This document shows positions 1 to 5,952 of a stretch of DNA of 11,229 nucleotides, in pieces. The notes beneath the pieces were generated by a model that did no database searches, was not told where the DNA came from, and was given only the letters and a program-made list of their open reading frames with translations. This stretch comes from RGIG9079 sp964567845 (GTDB lineage Bacteria > Bacteroidota > Bacteroidia > Bacteroidales > Marinifilaceae). The stretch spans positions 1 through 11,229 of the forward strand of contig CAZMOG010000065.1 of the NCBI GenBank assembly GCA_964567845.1, written 5' to 3'. Position 1 is the first letter of the stretch; every line of letters begins with the position of its first letter. The position numbers and the translations under genes were made by a program.

Positions 1-1020
1 ATTGTAAATACAGCTGCTACATTCAACATGAAGCTTCGTATCCCGGGTTGGGCTCAGAACCAGGTTGTTCCAAGTGACTTGTACTACTTCGCTGATGGCA
101 AGAAGACAGGTTACAAGGTATATGTAAACGGCCAGGAGGTTGAGGCAGAGCTTGATAATGGTTATGTAAACGTAAACCGTAAGTGGAAGAAGGGTGATAA
201 GGTAACTGTAAGCCTTGAGATGACTCCACGTGTAATCCGTGCTAACAGCAAGGTTATCGAGGATAACGGTAAGGTAGCTATCAGTAATGGACCTATCGTT
301 TACTGTGCAGAGTGGCCGGATAACAACTTCGCATTTAGAAACACAATCTTCAACCAGAAGCCTGAGTTCAATGTAGAGTATAAGGATGCTCACATTAAGG
401 CCGGTGGTAACGAGTACGGAATGAACCTTATTACTACACCTATCCAGACTGTCGGATACGATGATAAGGGGCAGTTGAAAACCGAGACTCATACTTTGAC
501 ATTGCAGCCTTACTACGCATGGGCACATCGCGGAAACGGTGAGATGACAGTATGGTTTGCTCAGGATTTGACAGCTACAGTTGCTGTTCCTCCTGTATCA
601 AAGACAACCGGAGCTAAGATTGGTGGTACAATCCGTGCAGGAAGAAGCGCTTTGAACGACAGATTGAAACCAAAGAGCGATGAGGACAGAACTCCTCCAT
701 ATTGCCACTGGTGGCCAAAACAGGGTGGTACAGAGTGGATGTCTTATACATTCAAAGAGCCTGTAACTGTATCTTCATGTACATTGTACTGGTTCGAGGA
801 TCAGCCTTGGGGTGGTTGCGGTTTGCCGGAGTCATGGAAGATTTATTACAAGAACGATGCCGGAGAGTGGGTTCCTGTTAATAACACTTCAGACTATAAG
901 GTAACTGCACGTATCGGTGACCGCGTAGAGTTCGAGACTGTAACAACTACAGAGTTGAAGCTTGAGGTTAATCAGCCTGGAAGACTTTCTTGCGGAATTT
1001 ACGAGTGGGAGGTAGATTAA
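1..1020 (+). CDS. GH127/GH146-family beta-L-arabinofuranosidase, C-terminal part (5' end outside window)
   Basis: The frame is open from base 1, so this is the 3' part of a longer gene; the ATG at 28 is internal (the residues before it fit the family). The visible start carries the LRIPGWA motif of the C-terminal beta-sandwich of DUF1680 proteins. It is followed by a VNGQ strand, a GYVNVNRKWKKGD segment and an AISNGPIVYCAEW segment, all typical of GH127/GH146 enzymes. The last 135 or so residues form a separate domain rich in Trp, Gly and Cys that resembles an F5/8 type C (discoidin, CBM32-like) galactose-binding fold and probably binds carbohydrate. Family members release terminal beta-L-arabinofuranose from plant glycans. 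The catalytic Cys and Glu region and any signal peptide lie upstream, so activity and location cannot be checked, and GH127 cannot be told from GH146. Codons favour GAG and AAG, as in the GH51 gene at 5953. Confidence 0.85.
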   Translation: MVNTAATFNMKLRIPGWAQNQVVPSDLYYFADGKKTGYKVYVNGQEVEAELDNGYVNVNRKWKKGDKVTVSLEMTPRVIRANSKVIEDNGKVAISNGPIVYCAEWPDNNFAFRNTIFNQKPEFNVEYKDAHIKAGGNEYGMNLITTPIQTVGYDDKGQLKTETHTLTLQPYYAWAHRGNGEMTVWFAQDLTATVAVPPVSKTTGAKIGGTIRAGRSALNDRLKPKSDEDRTPPYCHWWPKQGGTEWMSYTFKEPVTVSSCTLYWFEDQPWGGCGLPESWKIYYKNDAGEWVPVNNTSDYKVTARIGDRVEFETVTTTELKLEVNQPGRLSCGIYEWEVD

Positions 1021-1040
1021 TATTTAATCCTACAGATACA

Positions 1041-1074
1041 AAAAAACTCTTGAGCCGAAGCTCAAGAGTTTTTT
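1041..1074. terminator. Bidirectional rho-independent terminator
   Basis: A perfect 15-bp stem (1041-1055 with 1060-1074) closes on a CGAA tetraloop at 1056-1059. The core is ACTCTTGAGC paired with GCTCAAGAGT, and the outer pairs are an A run on the left and a T run on the right. Each strand therefore reads as a hairpin followed by U residues. It lies 20 bases after the glycosidase stop and 19 bases beyond the end of the convergent aminopeptidase gene, so it can terminate both. Confidence 0.93.
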
Positions 1075-1093
1075 TATTGCTATTTATGTGGTA

Positions 1094-2902
1094 TTAACCT
1101 TTAATCTGAATAGGAGTGTATTCGATAGGCGAGGTTTTCTCCTTGTGCCACTCAGCCTCTTCAGGTGTAAGGTATGGGGTAATCTCATCGTAGCATTTCT
1201 TGTGATATGCGTTAAGCCAATCAATCTCGTCGGCAGTAAGCATTTCGGGAATGATACAGCTCTTCTCAATGTAGCAAAGAGTAATAGGCTCCTGGCAATA
1301 CCACTCACCAAACTCGTTTGCTCCCAAATCCAAACATACGTTCAAATTCTCGTGGCGAACTCCCCATTGTCCCTGACGGTAAATACCCGGCTCATCGCTC
1401 GTAATCATACCCGGCATCATTGGGTGCTCGGCAGGGTCGCCGAATAGACGAATATCCTGTGGTCCCTCGTGTACAGTCAAGAATTGACCAACTCCGTGTC
1501 CTGTTCCATGTCCGTAGTTGCGTTGATATTTCCACATGTGCATACGTGCCAAAATATCAAGGTTCTTTCCGTTTGTTCCCTTAGTAAAGACAATTCTTCC
1601 AAGCTCAATCATTCCCTTAAGGACCAAAGTAAAGTCCTCTTTCTGCAGTTGAGAAACTGGTCCAAGTGGAACTGTACGGGTAATATCGGTTGTTCCATGC
1701 AGATACTGACCTCCTGTATCCATTAGCAATAGCCCCTCGGGTTTAAGCATGCTGTAATTCTCTTCGGTTGCGAAGTAGTGAGGAAGTGCAGCGTTCTCGC
1801 CGTATGCACAGATGTAACGGAAACCATCGCCCATACTCTCGGGTTGAGCCTTTCTGAAATCGCCCAAAACCTTTTCAACATCCAACTCTGATAGTTTGCT
1901 TACATCTTGCTTTGACAACCAATAGTAGAATTTGGTTAAAGCTACACCATCTTTACGGCAAGCGTCTTTAAAGCCTTGAATCTCGGTCGGATTCTTGATA
2001 CCTTTCCACAGGATTAGCGGCGATTTGCACTCAACGGTTTTGAAACGGCTGCTAACTTTCTCGTAAATTCCATAGTTAAGTGTACCGGCATCAATCATAA
2101 AGGTGTTGTTTGCATCAATTTCATCAAGAGCAAGTGTAACCTGGTGGTAACCCTTTACACTGATATTATCTTTTGCCAACAATTCAGCAACTTCGGCAGG
2201 AACCTTTCCCGGCTTTACAAAGATTGAGGCCTCGTCTATTCCAACTATTGCGTATGAAATGAAGACAGGTGTGAAGTTGATGTCGCCACCTCGTAGGTTG
2301 AATAGCCATGCAATCTCGTCAAGACTGCTTAGAAGTGCATAGTTTGCTCCCTTTTCCTGCATATAGCCACGTAGGCGTCCAAGTTTCTCTGCAGCAGAGC
2401 TTCCGGTATATTTTACATCGAGGCTCATAATTGGTGCCGATGGCATTTCAGGACGATCCAACCACAACTCACCAAGTAAATCAATTGTGTTTACAACCTT
2501 TACACCCTTTGGTTCAAGCAGTGACTTTAGTTTTCTGATGATTGATGTTGGCATACAGTAACCGTCGAATGCAAGTTTTTGTCCCTCTTGCATTGTCTCG
2601 GCAAGCCATTCAGGATAGTCAACTGCATCGGGTACACGAAGTTTGTGAAGTACATATTCGGTGTTTCCAAGCTCGCGCTCATACTGTACAAAGTAGCGGG
2701 TGTCGGTCCAGAAACCGGCATGATCCTGTGTTATAACAATTGTTCCGTACGAACCGGTAAAGCCTGATATCCACTGTCTTTGCTTCCAGGTTTCAGGAAG
2801 ATACTCATCATCGTGCGGGTCTGTACCTGACACAATGTAGGCATCGATTCCCTCGCGTGTCATTATTTTGCGAAGGGCAGCCAATCTCTCTTCAATAGTC
2901 AT
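1094..2902 (-). CDS. Xaa-Pro aminopeptidase (aminopeptidase P, M24B, long form)
   Basis: This 602-residue protein removes an N-terminal residue that precedes proline. It has the three-domain layout of the long, eukaryote-like aminopeptidase P: two creatinase-like N-terminal domains (about 1-300), a pita-bread catalytic domain (about 310-535) and a C-terminal extension (about 540-602). All five dinuclear metal ligands are present: D395 (MDTGG), D406 (GTTDITRT), H469 (HGTGHGVG), E504 (DEPGIY) and E518 (RHEN). H375 in ALPHYF fits the conserved proton-shuttle histidine. No signal peptide is visible, so it is predicted to be cytoplasmic. The start MTIEERLAALR fits the family and no longer start is needed. 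It is a single gene ending at the shared terminator at 1041-1074. I found no convincing TAnnTTTG promoter upstream on the minus strand. It appears intact and housekeeping, unrelated to the neighbouring glycosidases. Confidence 0.95.
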   Translation of the reverse strand: MTIEERLAALRKIMTREGIDAYIVSGTDPHDDEYLPETWKQRQWISGFTGSYGTIVITQDHAGFWTDTRYFVQYERELGNTEYVLHKLRVPDAVDYPEWLAETMQEGQKLAFDGYCMPTSIIRKLKSLLEPKGVKVVNTIDLLGELWLDRPEMPSAPIMSLDVKYTGSSAAEKLGRLRGYMQEKGANYALLSSLDEIAWLFNLRGGDINFTPVFISYAIVGIDEASIFVKPGKVPAEVAELLAKDNISVKGYHQVTLALDEIDANNTFMIDAGTLNYGIYEKVSSRFKTVECKSPLILWKGIKNPTEIQGFKDACRKDGVALTKFYYWLSKQDVSKLSELDVEKVLGDFRKAQPESMGDGFRYICAYGENAALPHYFATEENYSMLKPEGLLLMDTGGQYLHGTTDITRTVPLGPVSQLQKEDFTLVLKGMIELGRIVFTKGTNGKNLDILARMHMWKYQRNYGHGTGHGVGQFLTVHEGPQDIRLFGDPAEHPMMPGMITSDEPGIYRQGQWGVRHENLNVCLDLGANEFGEWYCQEPITLCYIEKSCIIPEMLTADEIDWLNAYHKKCYDEITPYLTPEEAEWHKEKTSPIEYTPIQIKG

Positions 2903-3074
2903 AGTTATATCTTTATTATTTGTTATTGTCTATTTGTATCCGCAAGTTATAATTTTTTCTGCTAATAGGAATCTTTTTTGGGGTGATTTTTCATTTAATA
3001 TTTATGTATTTGTTTTATTACTTGTCTATTAAAAAAAATAGAGTTTATTACATAAATCTTTGCATATATATCGC

Positions 3075-3082
3075 TATATTTG
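3075..3082 (+). promoter_or_regulatory. Bacteroidota -7 box upstream of the 3125 lipoprotein gene
   Basis: TATATTTG matches the Bacteroidota -7 consensus TAnnTTTG and lies 42 bases before the ATG at 3125. No TTTG lies 19-21 bases upstream; the nearest TTTG, 3059-3062, is too close. It is therefore a half-supported promoter. The rest of 2903-3124 is AT-rich, with a run of A at 3031-3038, and no gene is seen there. Confidence 0.5.
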
Positions 3083-3124
3083 TAGCGTTGTGCTATTAAA
3101 TGTTGAATCGTAAGATATTGGAAT

Positions 3125-3811
3125 ATGAGAAATAAAATTATCACTTTCTTTATCGGGATTATAATTTTCTCTTCATGTCATGAAGTGGAGAATCATGAAC
3201 AGAATCCTACGTCGTCAAAAGATTTTAGTTATATCTATGACGAAACAACATATGTTGAATATGGTAATAAAGAGTACAATGTGAAGCCTGTTATGACAAG
3301 TGCCTATATTGTTTATCATAAAGATGTGGCTAGGATTGTTGATAGTATTATGGAGGTTAATGGCATTAAATATGAAAAGGACCCATTTGGAGTTGGTCAT
3401 TATCAGGGTTTTGCAGATGCTCCACCAGTAGAGTTGCAGAATGTCCTGTGTGGGACTATTACAGGAGAAGATTTGAGTCCTATATTGAATATAGTTTCTA
3501 AACTTATATACTACTCTCCGAACTATATGATTGTGCAAAATGGTCGGCAGCTTGCTGATTATTCAAACTTTGTGCAATTTCAAATTGATAAGGAAAATTA
3601 TGATATAAAATTGATTGAATCATTTTGTGAAGAACATAATGCTATTTTTATAGGGATGAGTTCTTATATGTATATGTCTGATTATGGAATGATTGTATGT
3701 ACTATTGAGACAGGGATGACCGCTATGCAATTTGCATACTCTTTGTATAAAAGCGGATTGGTAGAGATAGCGTATTGTAGCTCTTTAGCTGTGGTTGAGC
3801 CTGAGTTATAG
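3125..3811 (+). CDS. Putative lipoprotein resembling a Bacteroidota subtilase (S8) N-terminal prodomain
   Basis: This 228-residue protein starts with a lipoprotein signal: MRNK, a hydrophobic stretch at 5-15 and the lipobox FSSC with Cys18. It is therefore predicted to be exported and lipidated. No enzyme motif is seen. The C-terminal half (about 133-226) has the pattern I associate with the N-terminal prodomain of Bacteroidota S8 proteases: a PNYMIVQNGRQL strand, an LIESFCEEHNA helix, a conserved Cys192, then a TGMTAMQFAYSLYKSGLVE helix and a final strand. The protein stops at VVEPEL, where a subtilase catalytic domain would normally begin. The same pattern recurs in the lipoprotein at 5063, so the two are probably related. 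It is either a stand-alone inhibitor-like protein or the leftover 5' part of a protease gene; no catalytic Asp, His or Ser motif follows in 3812-3996. Codons are AT-rich compared with the flanking enzymes. Confidence 0.6.
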   Translation: MRNKIITFFIGIIIFSSCHEVENHEQNPTSSKDFSYIYDETTYVEYGNKEYNVKPVMTSAYIVYHKDVARIVDSIMEVNGIKYEKDPFGVGHYQGFADAPPVELQNVLCGTITGEDLSPILNIVSKLIYYSPNYMIVQNGRQLADYSNFVQFQIDKENYDIKLIESFCEEHNAIFIGMSSYMYMSDYGMIVCTIETGMTAMQFAYSLYKSGLVEIAYCSSLAVVEPEL

Positions 3812-3942
3812 GTAGAGGATTAATGAGCAGAAATATAAACTATTATTATAGTAGTTCTTTGCCCTATGCTGAGATTGCCTTGCCGTAGGTTTTCTATTTG
3901 CAAATTGTTAAAAATTATAAAAACTAAAAAACACCACAAATG

Positions 3943-3974
3943 TTTGCATCAACACTTTTTTTGTTTTATATTTG
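3943..3974 (+). promoter_or_regulatory. Canonical Bacteroidota sigma-70-type promoter for the 3997-5701 cluster
   Basis: TTTG at 3943-3946 is followed after exactly 20 bases by TATATTTG at 3967-3974, a full match to the TTTG-N19-21-TAnnTTTG consensus. The start of transcription is expected a few bases after 3974, giving a leader of about 15-20 bases before the ATG at 3997. The spacer is T-rich (3956-3962). The gene directly behind it is broken, so its useful product today would be the lipoprotein genes at 4468 and 5063. Apart from this promoter, 3812-3996 shows nothing recognisable. Confidence 0.8.
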
Positions 3975-3996
3975 TAGAAACTAAAATTTTAGAGCC

Positions 3997-4447
3997 ATGA
4001 AAAAGTTATTTAATCTTATCGTTATGCTATTTATAGCATTTGGTGCGAGCGCACAGTTTAAATATTTATCAAGTGGTCAGCTAACTTTTGGAAATATAAC
4101 TCCTCCGTACGGTTATGCAACAGCTTGGGAGGGGAAAGGGCATTATTATTAGTAATGTTCAATCACCTTTAACTAAGACCTTGCAGTTAAGGCCGGTTCA
4201 ATATACGTTACTTAAATCTCATAGCGATAAAAGTACAAGTCAAGATATTGGATTTATTGCTTAGGAATTAGAGAAAATTATTCCCGAAGCAGTGTCAACT
4301 GATGATAGTGGAAATAAACTTATTAATTACAGAGCTGTAATACCTATTTTGACAGGTGCCATTCAGGAGTTGTCAGTTCAGATTAGTGAACTTGAATCTG
4401 TTATTGAGACTTTACAAATAGAGATTGATAATCTAAAAAATAGATAA
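3997..4447 (+). pseudogene. Decayed tail-fibre-type protein with C-terminal S74 intramolecular chaperone domain
   Basis: Frame 1 from the ATG at 3997 encodes a clear Sec signal peptide (MKKLFNLIV, then FGASAQ) and about 30 further residues (FKYLSSGQLTFGN and on). It stops at TAG 4150-4152 after 51 residues. From about 4142 a different frame (frame 2) encodes the end of a Peptidase_S74 chaperone domain: LQLRPVQYTLLKSH, GFIA, ELEKIIPEAV, LINYRAVIPILTGAIQEL, and a terminal coiled coil ending LKNR at the stop 4445-4447. A TAG at 4262-4264 interrupts the conserved GFIAQE at its Gln codon, consistent with CAG to TAG. The usual central repeats or fibre and the first part of S74 (the D-R-K-N-I region) are missing. 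So there are three lesions: internal deletion, frameshift and nonsense. The parent was probably a secreted multi-domain protein with a self-cleaving or trimerising C-terminus, as is common in Bacteroidota. Confidence 0.85.
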
Positions 4448-4467
4448 TATAAATTTAGGACGTTAAT

Positions 4468-5070
4468 ATGAGAAATTTAAAGCTGCTATGGAGCATTAAT
4501 TATTGTGAGTTTAGCATAATATTGTCGTTTGTTTATGTTGCTCTTCTAAGTTGTTCTTCAAATAATGAAAAAGACTCATGTCATCATGATTTTATAAATA
4601 CTGATACAGAATGGCCAACAAATACATTTATAAGTTATGTGAATAACATCCCGTCAGATGTTAATTATGAAGAGTGTTTTATTGTTACTTGTGATTGTGC
4701 ATGTGATATAACTGGGGTGGAAGCTGAACGACTTTATGCTCCTACGCAGTCAAAATGGACCTTAGGTTATAGATATGTATATGTCATAAATAGCAAAATG
4801 GATTTACAAGAAATAACTGATGCAGAGATTGATTTCGATTTCAAGAGAAATACAATGATAGTATTTACATTATCGGATGGTTGCATAATACCTCGAGTTG
4901 ATATTAATCTTAAGTATTGTTCATGTGGCACTCTTGATATACAAGCGAGTGTTTATGATGGGATGGCAACAGCGATTGATGATGAATTGTTTATATTGAG
5001 CATTCCTAAAAATGTTAATCCTAAATTTGCGAATATTGTAATTGATAAAATTAAAAATGATTATGAATAA
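4468..5070 (+). CDS. Cys-rich putative lipoprotein, possibly PrcB-like
   Basis: I do not recognise this 200-residue protein with certainty. It has a long N-terminal segment with a hydrophobic stretch at about 16-28 and a lipobox ALLSC with Cys29, so export and lipidation are likely. The mature part holds eight further Cys residues (38, 70, 75, 77, 79, 139, 151, 153), including a CDCAC cluster and a CSC, which suggests disulfides or metal binding. The second half (EIDFDFKRNTMIVF, then GCIIPRVDINLKYCSC, then an SIPKNVNP end) loosely resembles the strand order of PrcB-like or protease-complex-associated domains in Bacteroidota lipoproteins; this is a weak fold-level guess. It begins 20 bases after the S74 remnant with no promoter of its own seen, so it is probably read from the promoter at 3943-3974. 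Its 3' end overlaps the next gene by 8 bases at ATGAATAA, suggesting coupled translation. Confidence 0.65.
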   Translation: MRNLKLLWSINYCEFSIILSFVYVALLSCSSNNEKDSCHHDFINTDTEWPTNTFISYVNNIPSDVNYEECFIVTCDCACDITGVEAERLYAPTQSKWTLGYRYVYVINSKMDLQEITDAEIDFDFKRNTMIVFTLSDGCIIPRVDINLKYCSCGTLDIQASVYDGMATAIDDELFILSIPKNVNPKFANIVIDKIKNDYE

Positions 5071-5701
5071 AATAAGTCTTTTATTTTTGATATCAATGTG
5101 TATGTCGTTCTTGACATCTTGTAATGTTGATACGGATGAGATTAAATCGTATCAGGATATTGATTTGAGTGAAGAGTCGACCTCCTATTGGAGTCTGGGA
5201 AAATGTAGGGAGTTATTAATAAATCAAAATGAGTTGTATGTGGTATTTAAAACTACTAGTAATATTTCAAAATCAGTACAGTGGATTGTTGCACCGCGCT
5301 CTTTATCAAATGTGTCCGATAAAGTGGATTCTATTTTATATGTAGAGGCTTTTATTTCCGATGATGAACTTTCAAAAGTTTCTAATGTCTATTATAAGTC
5401 TAGGGTAGTAACTGAAATAGGAGTTGATTATATGCAAAATGTGGGAATATCTATGCGATGTTGTATAAAATTAAAATCTAGCACTTCAGTCTCATGGCTC
5501 CGAACTGTAGCATCTGAGTATTACTTAGAAGATGTGCAGAAGTATTCTACTCTACCAAGGTGGTATTCGTTTAAATGCACAAATAAAACTCCTTTTGACG
5601 CATTAGAAATATTAAATATTTTGTATGAAACGGGAAAAGTGGAAAAAGTCCAACCTTTTTTTATTCAGAAGGATAATGAGATTATAAGTCCATTAGATTA
5701 A
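5063..5701 (+). CDS. Orphan subtilase (S8) prodomain-like lipoprotein, probable N-terminal remnant
   Basis: I chose the ATG at 5063, which gives 212 residues: it places a typical lipoprotein signal at the N-terminus (MNKISLLFLISMCMSFLTSC, lipobox Cys20) and overlaps the upstream stop by 8 bases. Upstream in-frame starts at 5042 (TTG) and 5057 (ATG) only lengthen the signal. The mature protein follows the N-terminal pattern of Bacteroidota S8 proteases: an SYWSLGKCRELLINQNELYV strand pair near 41-60, then a prodomain-like region (about 122-200) with YMQNVGISM, WYSFKCTNK, and a LEILNILYETGKVEKVQPFF helix-strand. The aligned elements match the lipoprotein at 3125. It stops 12 residues after QPFF, where the protease domain should start. 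A tail remnant in the same frame follows at 5705-5785. It could be a deletion relic that is still translated, or a free prodomain able to bind a protease. Confidence 0.6.
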   Translation: MNKISLLFLISMCMSFLTSCNVDTDEIKSYQDIDLSEESTSYWSLGKCRELLINQNELYVVFKTTSNISKSVQWIVAPRSLSNVSDKVDSILYVEAFISDDELSKVSNVYYKSRVVTEIGVDYMQNVGISMRCCIKLKSSTSVSWLRTVASEYYLEDVQKYSTLPRWYSFKCTNKTPFDALEILNILYETGKVEKVQPFFIQKDNEIISPLD

Positions 5702-5704
5702 TAA

Positions 5705-5785
5705 TTATCTGCAGATGATGTAATAGAAATTAACCCTCCATTTACAGTACAGGCGGGAGCTGCATTTGAGTTTTATACATATTGA
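5705..5785 (+). pseudogene. C-terminal tail remnant of a large surface protein
   Basis: After two consecutive stop codons (TAA at 5699-5701 and 5702-5704), the frame of the 5063 gene continues for 26 codons to TGA 5783-5785. It encodes LSADDVIEINPPFTV followed by QAGAAFEFYTY. The pattern I-x-I-x-P-x-F-x-V-x-x-G-A-x-F is what I know from the extreme C-terminus of large Bacteroidota extracellular proteins (3-coathanger-stack-like tails, also at the ends of S8 proteases). It has no start codon, so it reads as the surviving 3' end of a gene that lost its middle. Between it and 5896 I see nothing coding. Confidence 0.5.
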
Positions 5786-5871
5786 TGTTTTGGATGAGTC
5801 ATTAATCCATAATAGTGCGGTACTTGCTTGTTGTATAAAGTAAAGTATGTCGTGCAATTTTTATGGGTTTA

Positions 5872-5903
5872 TTAGTATTTTTAGTTTTCTTAAACTATCT
5901 TTG
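5872..5903 (+). promoter_or_regulatory. Promoter of the GH51 gene
   Basis: TATCTTTG at 5896-5903 matches TAnnTTTG. Exactly 20 bases upstream lies TTAG (5872-5875), a three-of-four match to the TTTG -33 box. The leader to the ATG at 5953 would be about 40 bases and is A-rich (AAAATTAATAACAAATCATA), typical of Bacteroidota translation starts. Confidence 0.6.
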
Positions 5904-5952
5904 CTTTGTTGATTGTGTATAAAATTAATAACAAATCATAAAACCTAACACT

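Noticed and set aside
3838..3856. Weak AACTA/TAGTT hairpin after the 3125 gene as a terminator.
   Set aside because: The stem is only about five AT-rich pairs and no T run follows.
4262..4264. TAG at a conserved Gln codon could mean TAG-to-Gln recoding, as in some gut phages.
   Set aside because: The same gene also has a frameshift and a large deletion, and the neighbouring gene at 3125 ends on TAG as a normal stop, so a nonsense mutation in a pseudogene is simpler.
5042..5062. TTG start giving a longer version of the second prodomain-like lipoprotein.
   Set aside because: The ATG at 5063 gives a normal lipoprotein signal and a typical short stop/start overlap with the upstream gene.
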